DNA of 60,139 bases. Origin: an uncultured Eubacteriales bacterium (lineage in GTDB: Bacteria; Bacillota; Clostridia; Lachnospirales; Lachnospiraceae). A model generated the notes under the pieces. It worked only from the letters and a program-made list of their open reading frames with translations. It was not told the origin of the DNA and did not search any database. A program made the position numbers and the translations under genes. Location of the stretch: NCBI GenBank assembly GCA_900315425.1, contig OMZA01000011.1, positions 1 to 60,139 of the forward strand, given 5' to 3'. Below are positions 1 through 9,407 of this stretch, piece after piece. Position 1 is the stretch's first letter. Each line of letters starts with the position of its first letter.

Positions 1-1
1 T

Positions 2-118
2 GAAGAATTAAAATCAGAAATCGAGCGATATATAAAGTATTACAATGAACAAAGAATTAAAGAGAAACTAGGATGGATGAGTCCTGTTCAATACAGGCTC
101 AGCCTCTTGGCTGCATAA
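2..118 (+). pseudogene. IS3-family transposase, C-terminal end only (cut by window edge)
   Basis: An open frame enters from the left edge and ends at a TAA at 116-118. Its 38 residues end in the pattern YYN-QRIK-KLGWMSPVQYR, which is typical of the C-terminus of the DDE (rve) integrase subunit OrfB of IS3/IS150-type elements. The rest of the gene lies outside the window, so I cannot say whether the full element is intact. A hairpin and a terminal inverted repeat follow directly, which supports this as the right end of an insertion sequence. Confidence 0.8.
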
Positions 119-122
119 AAAT

Positions 123-149
123 AGCGTAGCAGCCAAAAACTGCTACGCT
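123..149 (+). terminator. Hairpin after the IS transposase
   Basis: A 10-bp perfect stem (123-132 with 140-149) with a 7-nt A-rich loop begins 4 nt after the transposase stop. It is followed by a weak T-rich stretch. It probably ends the transposase transcript and shields the neighbouring locus. Confidence 0.6.
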
Positions 150-155
150 TAAAAA

Positions 156-174
156 GTCTAACTTTTTGGGGTCA
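156..174. mobile_element. Right terminal inverted repeat of an IS3-family element
   Basis: The sequence gtctaactttttggggtca is the complement of tgaccccaaaaagttagac, a common terminal inverted repeat of IS3-family elements in Firmicutes. It lies about 40 bp after the transposase stop, as expected. The element boundary is therefore near 174. The matching left end is outside the window, so the target duplication cannot be checked. Confidence 0.65.
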
Positions 175-256
175 CCTCAATTGTATACCAATGCCGGTCT
201 ATTTATTAAGCGACTTTTTAAAGTCTAATTTTCACTTTTAATAACTTTATACGTTA

Positions 257-3200
257 TTATTTACTTCTGTATGCATTACTTGTTGAACCAATTACTGCTG
301 ATGGTGAATTCTTGTATGCAAGCTGAATCTGAATTGCCTCAAGTCTGTATCCATATCCTGAAGTTCCTGCAGATGCGCCATTCTTAGCCCATCCCATCCA
401 TCCAAACTTCTCAGCCTGTACTCTATAGTAGATGTCATATTTTTCTGCAAGATCACCTGTAAGTTTAATCTGAATTGCTTCAAGTCTAAGGGCTTTTCCT
501 ACTGTTCCTGATAATGCATCATCAGATACCCATTTCTGCCATCCCTTTTTCTGTACATGTGTTCTGTACTGGATGCTTCCTGAAACTCCCTTGTTGTCTG
601 CAATCTTAATTCTTATTGCTTCAAGTCTCTTAGCTTTTCCTACTGTTCCTGATGTCTGACCATTCTTAACATATGACTGCCATCCGTATGTCTGAACCTG
701 AACTCTATACTGAACTACCGGAAGTGCTGTCTTGCTATAGTATTCATTTCTTGAAGATGCTGCTACTCCTCCAGCTTCTGTTGGAGCTTCTCCATCTTTT
801 TCTACAAGAACTACCTGGATTCCTTCAAGTCTGTATCCGTATCCTGATGTACCAGCTTCTTCGTCATTTTTAGCCCATCCGAGCCATCCGAATTTCTCAG
901 CCTGTACTCTGTAGTATACATCATAGTAATCAGCAACTTTACCTGTTAATCTAATCTGGATTGCTTCAAGTCTCTTAGCTTCTCCAACTGTTCCTGATAA
1001 CTCATCATTTGCAAGGTATTCTTTTTCCCAACCATTCTTTTGTACATGAACTCTATACTCAATACCACCATTAGTTGTATCAAAATCAGTTCCGTCGCTA
1101 TTTGTTAATTTAATCTTGATAGCTTCAAGTCTAAGAGCCTGTCCTACTGTTCCTGATGTTGTACCATCTGAAACATATGATTTCTCCCAACCTGTTTTCT
1201 GAACCTGAACTTTGTAGCTTACTGAAGGTTCTTGAAGATCTTGAGGATCTTGAGCAACTATCATACATGTCAATGGAGATACATCCATTGTATCTTCAAC
1301 AGTACCAAGAACTTCTGTTCCAGCTTTATCATCCTTCGCATATACATTCCATGTTCCTGAACCCGGAAGCTCTGCTGTATATGTCTCATCTGTTGGGTTA
1401 TAAACAACAAATATTCTTGATGAATCACCATTCATACCAAGTGGTAATTCGTATGTGATTACTGTTCCATCATTTTTAATAATTGCACCTGTATCTGGAT
1501 ATTGGAATTCTTCACCAACACCTCTGAAACTTGGATGTAATTTTCTAAATGCAATAAGTCCTTTATAATATTCATATGACGTCTTATAATTATCCTCATT
1601 AAGTGTATCCCACTTAATAGAGTTCTCTGATGCAGGACTTGCATAACTGTTCTCATCAAACGATCCGTCTGACTTTACTTTTGTTCTTAAGATTTCTTCA
1701 CCAGCCTGGAAGAACGGAATACCCTGAGCTAACATAACAATTGATGCTGCTAAACTGTTCTGCTTAAGAAGTGTTTCATCATCTGCTGTAGTATTACCAT
1801 CTGTTATCTGAAGTCTGTCATACAGTGTATAGTTGTCATGACATGAGTTATAGTTAACAACTGATTGCTGTGGTTTATCATAGTTTTCCCATCCCGGAAG
1901 CGAATATAATGCATTAATAACTGCTGATGTAGAACTTGCATTTCCTGTTACATAACCAGCCTGTGTTCCAAATACGGAACCTTTAACAGCATCTCTAATT
2001 CCGTCAGAGAAAAAAGCTCCGTCCGCAATATCAGGTGCTGACGACTGATTTGCAAGCTTTGTTCCTGCCTTTGTAACTTTTGTTGACGACATATCCCAAC
2101 CTTCACCGTATACGATAATTGAAGGGTCAATCTCATGCAAAGCTGTAATTACTTCATTTATTGTATCAACATCAAAAAGACCTTCCTGATCAATTCTAAA
2201 TCCGTTAACGTGATACTCTGTTGCCCAATATACAAATGAATCAACAATGAATTTTCTATTCATTGATCTCTCTGTTGCAGTATCGTTACCACAACCGGAA
2301 GCATTTGAATTAGGTCTTGAATAATAATTAGGTGTAAGTCTGTTGATTGGGAACTGTGAAGCTGAATTAACATGACCATAAACAACGTCTAATACAACAC
2401 TGATTCCACTATCATGTAAAGACTTAACCATTTCTTTTACTTCTTTTACTCTAACTTCACCGTTGTATGGATCTGTAGAATACGAACCCTCCGGTGTGTT
2501 AAAGTTCTGAGGATCATATCCCCAGTTAAATGCATCACTTGAACCATCTTCTTTAACAGATGCATAATCAAACATTGGAAGGATATGAACATGAGTAATT
2601 CCTAAATCCTTCAGATAATCAAGACATGTTGACTGTCCGTATGAATTTGTTGTACCTTCCTCAGTAAAAGCAAGATATTTTCCTCTGTTTGCTTCAGATA
2701 CACCTGATGACTCTTCGTATGAAAAATCTTTTACATGTAATTCATAAAGAACGTCATCTGTATAATTTTCATACGGATTAGGGTTTGTATCATCTTCCCA
2801 TCCTTCAGGATCTGTAGAGTCAAGATTAATAACCATACCTCTGTTACCGTTTACACCTGTTGTTCTGGCGTATGGATCAACGATATCTTCCTGTACAACA
2901 CCTTTAACCGTAGCTGTATATGTATAGTATGTACCATTTAAATCACCATCAACAGTTGCTACCCATGTACCCTGTACGTCAGAAGTCATATCTACTACAT
3001 CAATAAGATCATCTGTTCCCTGAGTACCACTTTTGTATAAATTAACCTGAACTTTAGTTGCAAGTGGAGCCCATACTCTAAATGTTGTTGAATTTTCAGA
3101 CCATGTAGCACCAAGGTCATCTCCTTCATATGTGTATGCATCTTCAAATCCATCATATGAATATGGGTCAGGCATACCGATTAAAAATGTCAGGTTTTTC

Positions 3201-3898
3201 TGTGAACCATAATCATACACAAGTTCATAAGATCCATCTCTAACAAGAGCCTCTGCAAGCTGAATGTTAAAGTTTTTGTTTGTACTTCCTATAGGATTAA
3301 TGCTTGTTATCTCCTGGAAAGTTCCATCTTCAGTACTTCTAACTCTTAAATTAATACTTGAGATGTCGTCCATTGCAACACCAACACCAAATCTAATAAC
3401 GGAAAGATTACTTTCCTGCGCTTTAGCACTTGTAATCTTTAAGCCCTCAATGGCATCGCTGTTGTCCTGTGTAAACTCTCCTACTTTACTTTCGATATAA
3501 ACATTTACAGTTCCACCTGTAATAGAGCTGAGATCTACAAATCTGTCTGCCTCCCAGTCCTTTTTAGACCAGTCATTTCCCAGTCTTACAATAAATCCCT
3601 GTCTAAGTGTTGCTGTACTAGGAAGAACATGTTTATATGTCATCTCAGTTCCATCATCACTTAAAACCATATCATATGCTGCGCCTTCTCCGCCGCCTTC
3701 AGACCATGTGTAGAGCTGATATCCAACACCTTCAGCGCCTGTGGCGGTTAAGTCTGTTCCTGTAAAATGGAACACAATGCTAAGTGAATTTTCATCAGCA
3801 TGTGCTGTTACCGGATTAGTAAGTGTAGCACCTGCCGGAAGCACTGTTGTTACCAATAATGCAAGAGCGACTAAAAGAGCTTTTACTCTTTTACCCAT
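257..3898 (-). CDS. Secreted pullulanase (GH13) with CBM41, CBM48 and six ChW repeats
   Basis: 1213 aa. It hydrolyses alpha-1,6 branch points of pullulan, glycogen or starch outside the cell. In order: signal peptide (1-35), a CBM41-like alpha-glucan-binding domain (about 38-137), an N-terminal beta domain (150-245), CBM48 (about 260-345), the GH13 barrel (about 380-800), a C-terminal beta domain, then six ChW repeats (893-1195) in two groups of three. The NWGYDP-FN-PEGSYSTDP motif is diagnostic of pullulanases. Catalytic residues are D570 (GFRID), E599 (YGEGW) and D688 (SCHDN). Region I reads DVVYGHV rather than the usual DVVYNH. There is no LPXTG motif, so attachment presumably relies on the ChW repeats. 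A strong AAGGAGG site lies 8 nt before the ATG. The next gene upstream is a starch-binding surface protein with the same ChW module. Confidence 0.93.
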   Translation of the reverse strand: MGKRVKALLVALALLVTTVLPAGATLTNPVTAHADENSLSIVFHFTGTDLTATGAEGVGYQLYTWSEGGGEGAAYDMVLSDDGTEMTYKHVLPSTATLRQGFIVRLGNDWSKKDWEADRFVDLSSITGGTVNVYIESKVGEFTQDNSDAIEGLKITSAKAQESNLSVIRFGVGVAMDDISSINLRVRSTEDGTFQEITSINPIGSTNKNFNIQLAEALVRDGSYELVYDYGSQKNLTFLIGMPDPYSYDGFEDAYTYEGDDLGATWSENSTTFRVWAPLATKVQVNLYKSGTQGTDDLIDVVDMTSDVQGTWVATVDGDLNGTYYTYTATVKGVVQEDIVDPYARTTGVNGNRGMVINLDSTDPEGWEDDTNPNPYENYTDDVLYELHVKDFSYEESSGVSEANRGKYLAFTEEGTTNSYGQSTCLDYLKDLGITHVHILPMFDYASVKEDGSSDAFNWGYDPQNFNTPEGSYSTDPYNGEVRVKEVKEMVKSLHDSGISVVLDVVYGHVNSASQFPINRLTPNYYSRPNSNASGCGNDTATERSMNRKFIVDSFVYWATEYHVNGFRIDQEGLFDVDTINEVITALHEIDPSIIVYGEGWDMSSTKVTKAGTKLANQSSAPDIADGAFFSDGIRDAVKGSVFGTQAGYVTGNASSTSAVINALYSLPGWENYDKPQQSVVNYNSCHDNYTLYDRLQITDGNTTADDETLLKQNSLAASIVMLAQGIPFFQAGEEILRTKVKSDGSFDENSYASPASENSIKWDTLNEDNYKTSYEYYKGLIAFRKLHPSFRGVGEEFQYPDTGAIIKNDGTVITYELPLGMNGDSSRIFVVYNPTDETYTAELPGSGTWNVYAKDDKAGTEVLGTVEDTMDVSPLTCMIVAQDPQDLQEPSVSYKVQVQKTGWEKSYVSDGTTSGTVGQALRLEAIKIKLTNSDGTDFDTTNGGIEYRVHVQKNGWEKEYLANDELSGTVGEAKRLEAIQIRLTGKVADYYDVYYRVQAEKFGWLGWAKNDEEAGTSGYGYRLEGIQVVLVEKDGEAPTEAGGVAASSRNEYYSKTALPVVQYRVQVQTYGWQSYVKNGQTSGTVGKAKRLEAIRIKIADNKGVSGSIQYRTHVQKKGWQKWVSDDALSGTVGKALRLEAIQIKLTGDLAEKYDIYYRVQAEKFGWMGWAKNGASAGTSGYGYRLEAIQIQLAYKNSPSAVIGSTSNAYRSK

Positions 3899-3950
3899 TT
3901 TAAAATCCTCCTTTTAAAATAATAGTTATTAAGTTACAAACTTATCTTTA

Positions 3951-3956
3951 ATTATA
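3951..3956 (-). promoter_or_regulatory. Possible -10 box for the pullulanase gene
   Basis: TATAAT on the minus strand, about 50 nt before the pullulanase start. The hexamer 17 nt upstream (TAGATT) is a poor -35 box, so the promoter may need an activator. This is weak evidence based on motif match alone. Confidence 0.35.
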
Positions 3957-4021
3957 CTGAAAAACCTAGTAAAAATCTACAACTTTAAATAATTTAATGT
4001 TTAATTTATGTACAAAATATA

Positions 4022-4058
4022 ACAAAAAAGACCACATCCATATACATGAATGTGGTCT
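4022..4058 (-). terminator. Rho-independent terminator of the starch-binding surface protein gene
   Basis: A 9-bp perfect stem (4050-4058 with 4029-4037) followed on the minus strand by a run of six T. It lies 34 nt after the stop at 4092, so the pullulanase gene downstream needs its own promoter. Confidence 0.85.
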
Positions 4059-4091
4059 AATTTAGACTACGTTAAGTTTTCACTTTTCGTA

Positions 4092-6866
4092 TTATTTTTT
4101 TCTGTAAGCATTCTTTGTTGTTCCGATAACTCCTGAAGGTGTTCCCTTCTTAGCTACCTCAATCTGAATTGCTTCAAGTCTGTATCCATATCCTGATGTT
4201 CCTGCTGATTCGCCATTCTTAGCCCAGCCCATCCATCCGAACTTCTGAGCCTGAACTCTGTAGTAAATATCGAATTTTTCTGCAAGATCACCTGTGAATC
4301 TAATCTGGATTGCCTCAAGTCTAAGAGCCTTTCCTACTGTTCCTGATAAAGCGTCATTCTTAACGAATTTCTGCCATCCCTTTTTCTGTACATGTGTTCT
4401 GTACTCAATATCTCCAGAAACACCTCTGTTGTTAGAAATCTTAATTCTGATAGCTTCAAGTCTCTTAGCTTTTCCAACTGTACCAGATGTAGCACCTGTC
4501 TTAACATAATCCTGCCATCCGTATGTCTGAACCTGTGTTCTGTACATAACTACTGGAAGCTCTGATTTGCCGTAGAATGCATCTCTTCCTGTATCAGCTA
4601 CTCCGCCTACATTTGATGGAATCTCTTCACCTTTTTTAACAAGAATTATCTGGATTCCTTCAAGTCTGTATGCATATCCTGCTGTACCTGACTCTTCGTC
4701 GTTCTTAGCCCATCCGAGCCATCCGAATTTCTGAGCCTGTACTCTGTATGCTACATCATAGTAATTAGCAACTGTACCTGTTAATTTAATCTGGATTGCT
4801 TCAAGTCTCTTAGCTTCTCCAACTGTTCCAGATAATTCATCATTTGCTCTATATTCTTTCTCCCAGCCATTCTTCTGAACATGTACTCTGTATTCAATAC
4901 TTCCGTTAGCTGTATCAAAATCAGTTCCATCGCTATTTACTAACTTAATCTTAATAGCTTCAAGTCTGAGAGCTTGTCCTACTGTTCCTGATGTTGTACC
5001 ATTTGAAACATATTCTTTCTCCCAACCTGTCTTCTGAACCTGAACTTTGTAATTTACTGAAAGATTAGAAATCTCTTTAACATGTACATTAACTGTTTTT
5101 GAAATTGTAGAATCATATGAGTTAGTAAATGTAATTGTTGTATCACCAGCCTTAACTGCTGTTACTGTACCGGTTTCCTCATCATAAGTAGCTGAATCAC
5201 CTTCAACTGTAACTGTAATACCTGTATCAGCTAATGTTTCCGGCTCAATCTTAGCATCAATTTTATCTGTTTCACCGATAGATAATGTGATTTCATCTTT
5301 ATCTGTTGTGATTTTAAAGTTACCAAGAATCTTCTCAGCAAGTGCAAGATTACCTTTAACAAAATTAGGAAGCTTTGATTCTGATGTGTATCCACACTTC
5401 TCAAGATCTGCTGTTCTATCTTCTTTAGCATTAAGTGTATCTTCGTAGTCACCTACTGTTGCAAACTGAGCATAATCAGCTGGTGCATAATATGTCTCAT
5501 CATTGTCATTTCCTACCCAGCTCATTGTATAATTTACTAATTCATCAGGAAGTCCTAAAACTCCATCTGCATCATCTGTTTTAAAGATAAGTACAGCACC
5601 TGTTGTTGTATCATAGTAAACTGTTGCAGTATATGCTTCTTCTTCAAGTTCTGGTCTGATATTTGTAAGACAATTACTTGTTGTATCTGTTGCTTCCGGA
5701 GATACTGATGTTCCAAGTAACTGTCTGTTCCATGCACTTGTTGTCTCCGGTGTATGAGCAATTATACCAAATCTGTATGTCCACTCACCTGCAGGATTTC
5801 CTTCTTCATCTGTTGCTGCTGGTACTGAGATATTTGCTTTAACAACTCCATCCCATTTTGTTTCTTCGAATGCATTGTTCATGCTTGTTGGTGCCCAAGG
5901 TGTTTTTGCCATAGCTGCACCAATTGTATAAACTGTTGTATTTTCTTCATAGGCTACATCCTGAGCACTCTTAACTGTTGTTAATTTCTCGTTAAGAGCT
6001 GCGTTTAATGTTGCAAAATCAGGAAGAGCTGACTCTGCTGTATATCCGCACTTCTCAAGATCTGCTGTTCTGTCGTCTTTTGCACTTAATGTTGCTTCGT
6101 AATCACCTACTGTTGCAAACTGTGCGTAATCAGCTGGTGCATAATATGTTTCATCATTATCATTTCCAACCCAGCTCATTGTAATATCTACTAATCCGTC
6201 AGGTGTTGAATCAGTATCATCTGTGTCATCACCAGTCTTATAAATAGCAACCGCACCTGTTGTTGTATCATAGTAAACAACTGCTTCATATGCTTCTTCT
6301 TCAAGTGCTGGTCTTATATTTGTAAGACAGTTACTTGTTGTAGGTACTGAGATATTTGCTTTAACAACTCCATCCCACTTTGTCTCTTCAAATGCGTTTG
6401 CATAATTTGTAGGAGCCCATGCTACTGGAGCCATTGCTGATCCTAATGTATAGACTGTATCATCTGTACCTGCTACTACATCAGCTACATTAACAGATGT
6501 TAATTTTGTATTAAGATCTGCATTTAATGCTGCAAAATCAGGAAGAGCTGAATCTGCTGTATATCCGCACTTCTCAAGATCTGCTGTTCTGTCTGCTGCT
6601 GCACTAAGTGTTGCTTCGTAGTCACCTACTGTTGCAAACTGTGCATAATCAGCTGGTGCATAATATGTTTCGTCATTATCATTTCCAACCCAGCTCATTG
6701 TGATATCTACTAATTCCTCAGGTGTAGATGTTACATCATCACTGTCATCACCTACTTTGTAGATAGCAACCGCACCTGTTGTTGTATCATAGTAAACAAC
6801 TGCTTCATATGCTTCTTCTTCAAGTGCTGGTCTTATATTTGTAAGACAGTTACTTGTTGTATGTTG
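4092..6866 (-). pseudogene. Starch-binding surface protein, 3' part after a frameshift: repeats 2-4, Big_2, six ChW repeats
   Basis: This frame continues the protein that stops at 6850 but has no start of its own. The open frame upstream to 6986 is out of phase and reads as nonsense. Coding resumes at the residues TTSNCLTNIRP. It holds the end of tandem repeat 2, repeat 3 (about 5945-6465), repeat 4 (about 5320-5940), a Big_2 bacterial Ig-like domain (about 5075-5310) and six ChW repeats (about 4160-5070). Compared with repeats 1 and 4, repeat 2 has lost about 65 nt at the junction, which shifts the frame. Repeat 3 lacks about 135 nt in frame. With the 65 nt restored, the whole gene (4092-8610) would encode about 1527 aa. 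It is either a true lesion, a switchable repeat region, or an assembly collapse. Confidence 0.8.
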
Positions 6867-8610
6867 TTGCAATAATACCAAATCTGTATGTCCACTCACC
6901 TGCAGGATCTCCTGCTTCATCTGTTGCTGCTGGTACTGAGATATTTGCTTTAACAACTCCATCCCATTTTGTTTCTTCAAATGCATTATTTAAATTCTGA
7001 GGAGCCCATGCTACTGGAGCCATTGCTGATCCTAATGTATAAATTGTATCATCTGTTCCACTTACAGCATCAGCTACATTGTTTAATTTTGTTTCCAATG
7101 CATTATTTACATCTACAAAATTAGGAAGCTCTGAATCTGCTGTATATCCACATTTTTCAAGATCTGCTGTTCTGTCTGCTGCTGCACTAAGTGTTGCTTC
7201 GTAGTCACCTACTGTTGCAAACTGTGAATAATCAGCTGGTGCATAATATGTTTCGTCATTATCATTTCCAACCCAGCTGAATGTGTAATCAACTTTATCT
7301 GTTGGATATGATACAGACTCATTATCTCCGTTTTTGTAGATTGCTACAGCACCTGTTGCTGTATCAAGATATACTGTTGCTGTATATGCTTCTTCCTCAA
7401 GAGGAACTCTAATATTAGAAAGACAATTAGATGTTGTATCAGTTACTTCAGGAGCAACATCTGTTCCAATAAGCATTCTGTTCCATCCTGTAACTGTATC
7501 TGCTGTCTGAGCGATAATACCGAATCTGTATGTCCACTCACCAACTTCTTCATAATTATTTGTTCCGTCTTCGTTTTTTGTAACTTTTCCTGTATATTTT
7601 GCAGGAACAGAGATATTTGCTTTTACTACATTATCCCATTTAGTTTCAACAAAAGCATTATCTACATGATCTGGATTCCATGCTACTGGAGCCATTGCTG
7701 ATCCAAGACTGTAAACAACTTCACCCTCTTCGATATTCTCTGATATGCTATCAGGATTCTTCTGCTTTTCTGTTGTTTCTTCTTCTGTTGTTTCTTCTGT
7801 TGTCTCATCTGAAGTTGATGTCTCGTCTTCTGTTGTTGTCTCGTCTTCTCCACCTTCATTATAATCAGGTACTGACTCAACCTCATTAGCCTTATTACCA
7901 GCTACTTGATATAACTTACCTGAATCTGTCTTTGCATAACATGTAACTGTTGTACCATCATTTGTACAATAAATATCAGTTATTGTACCATCAACAGATT
8001 TAATAGCTCTTGCTGAAATTACAATATTAGCTGTCTGCTCTTTAGCTGCAAAACAAGATGATGGAACATCTGCCCAATAAGTTTTTACTTCATCAGCAGC
8101 ATCATCTGCAATTGTGTTAACTTTAATTTTTCCATCAATTGCATTTGCTTTGATGTTGTCAAGATCTGCCTGTGTAGTTGTGTCATTTGTCCAGTTATCT
8201 GCTGCATAGTTGTTGAAGATTGAAACAACACCTGATGCTGAAGGGTCTGTATATGTAGCTGTTACTTTATACCAGCTTGAATTAGATCCTCCCTCATTAT
8301 CCATTGCTGCTCCAGGCCAAACCTGTTTTACATTTTCATAAGTCTCGCCTGTGTCTTCGTCTTCAAGTGTTTCAAGTGTTTTTACAATACACTTATCCGC
8401 AGGTGAAACATTTGTTGTGAATGCATTACCTTCATAAAGCCATCCACCAACTAATTCCCACTCACTTGCGTTCTGGAAATGCCATGTTATGTCCATAGTA
8501 GTAGCTGCTTCTGCTTTAACATATTTTATGTTAGCTGCATATCCTACAAATGTACTGATTACCATTACCATAGACATAATCAAACTCAAAATTCTTTTTT
8601 GTGTCTTCAT
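6850..8610 (-). CDS. Starch-binding surface protein, 5' part: signal peptide, CBM26-like domain, Thr/Glu linker, repeat 1 and half of repeat 2
   Basis: 586 aa as it stands. A signal peptide (1-35) is followed by a domain (about 38-165) with the pattern WHFQNASEW ... VWPGAAM ... WYKVT ... IFNN. This resembles starch-binding CBM26-type modules. A Thr/Glu-rich linker (about 255-285) leads to repeat 1 of a ~185-residue unit I do not recognise as a named family; landmarks are GSAMAPVAW, NAFVETKWD, GEWTYRFGIIA, WNR-LIGT, SNCL-NIR and SWVGNDNDETYYAPADY. The frame stops inside repeat 2 just after FGIIA, because of a deletion; the rest continues in another frame (4092-6866). Start chosen at the ATG after GAAAGGAG. 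Family membership of the first domain is inferred from motif shape; binding to starch is inferred also from the pullulanase next door. Confidence 0.8.
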   Translation of the reverse strand: MKTQKRILSLIMSMVMVISTFVGYAANIKYVKAEAATTMDITWHFQNASEWELVGGWLYEGNAFTTNVSPADKCIVKTLETLEDEDTGETYENVKQVWPGAAMDNEGGSNSSWYKVTATYTDPSASGVVSIFNNYAADNWTNDTTTQADLDNIKANAIDGKIKVNTIADDAADEVKTYWADVPSSCFAAKEQTANIVISARAIKSVDGTITDIYCTNDGTTVTCYAKTDSGKLYQVAGNKANEVESVPDYNEGGEDETTTEDETSTSDETTEETTEEETTEKQKNPDSISENIEEGEVVYSLGSAMAPVAWNPDHVDNAFVETKWDNVVKANISVPAKYTGKVTKNEDGTNNYEEVGEWTYRFGIIAQTADTVTGWNRMLIGTDVAPEVTDTTSNCLSNIRVPLEEEAYTATVYLDTATGAVAIYKNGDNESVSYPTDKVDYTFSWVGNDNDETYYAPADYSQFATVGDYEATLSAAADRTADLEKCGYTADSELPNFVDVNNALETKLNNVADAVSGTDDTIYTLGSAMAPVAWAPQNLNNAFEETKWDGVVKANISVPAATDEAGDPAGEWTYRFGIIATTYNK

Positions 8611-8666
8611 TTCCTAACTCCTTTCATCATTTTTATTTTTAGGTACTTATCTCATACCGATACCAC

Positions 8667-8675
8667 ATTATAACA
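8667..8675 (-). promoter_or_regulatory. Extended -10 promoter of the starch-binding protein gene
   Basis: Minus-strand TGTTATAAT (TGn plus TATAAT) about 57 nt before the start codon. The -35 region (TAGAAT at 17 nt) is poor, as expected for an extended -10 promoter. The rest of the 8611-8876 gap is very AT-rich and shows nothing else I can support. Confidence 0.5.
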
Positions 8676-8876
8676 TATTTTCAAAATCAATTCTACCGCT
8701 GTTTTGTTAAATTTAACTATAAATGTGTTTTAATTTTGTTTTTTTTTATGTAATTATTAAACATTTTGTATATATTTAGTTTTATTTATTGTGATTTTAC
8801 ATAAAATTACACATTCAGATAATGTGTCGTTTTAAAAAAATATATATTTTTCTTTATTACTTTTCTTTGCACCCTG

Positions 8877-9407
8877 TTAAATATCTAAAATAATTGCTGA
8901 ACTATTATCAGACACATTATTTTCACACTCATATTTAAAGGTGTTTATTATCATTTCGGAATTTCTTTTCATTATGGCAGACAACTCTCTCAAGGAATAC
9001 ATATCAGATATTCCGTCTGAGCATATGAGTATTTTGTCTGATTTTTCTAATTTAATTTTATCAGCCAGTTGAAATGGAACTCCCCCACCTCCCATGAACC
9101 TGGTGAGAACATTCCATGCTTTTGTTTTCTTAGCTTTTTCTTCGTCATCTATCATGCCTTCATCTATAGCTTCCTGAGCCACTGTATGATCTTTGGTTAT
9201 CTGAGTTAAAACCCCTCTTCTAAAAAGATATATCCTGCTGTCTCCAGCCCAAAACGGATATGCAATTCCTTCCTTTATTAATAATGCTGCACAGGTGGTT
9301 CCACTTATTTCACCCGGAATAATACTTTCCATTTCTCTTTTAAAATCATCGTAATATATTTCTAAGGCTCTGTTGATATCCAATGTATCATATATGAAAT
9401 TATCCAT
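8877..9407 (-). pseudogene. PP2C-type protein phosphatase, C-terminal part after an in-frame TGA
   Basis: 176 aa in the same frame as the fragment at 9408-9647, separated only by one TGA codon that directly precedes an ATG. It carries the later PP2C motifs: WAGDSRIYLFR (GDSR), a Q-ITKDHT element, ILICSDGISDM (SDG) and a C-terminal DNSSAIIL (metal-binding Asp). No Shine-Dalgarno site precedes the ATG, so this part would be made only by readthrough or by re-initiation at the TGAATG overlap. Together the two parts give about 256 aa, the normal length of a bacterial PP2C phosphatase. It is the last gene of the Sel1/J/HIRAN/PP2C operon. Confidence 0.8.

Noticed and set aside
212-225. Short palindrome gactttttaaagtc as a pullulanase terminator
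   Set aside because: The possible stem is only 6 bp, AT-rich and without a following T run on the minus strand.
6850-6986. First 40 residues of the open frame that overlaps the starch-binding gene (Gln-rich start)
   Set aside because: It is the out-of-phase reading of repeat 2; the true frame there belongs to the 5' part ending at 6850.
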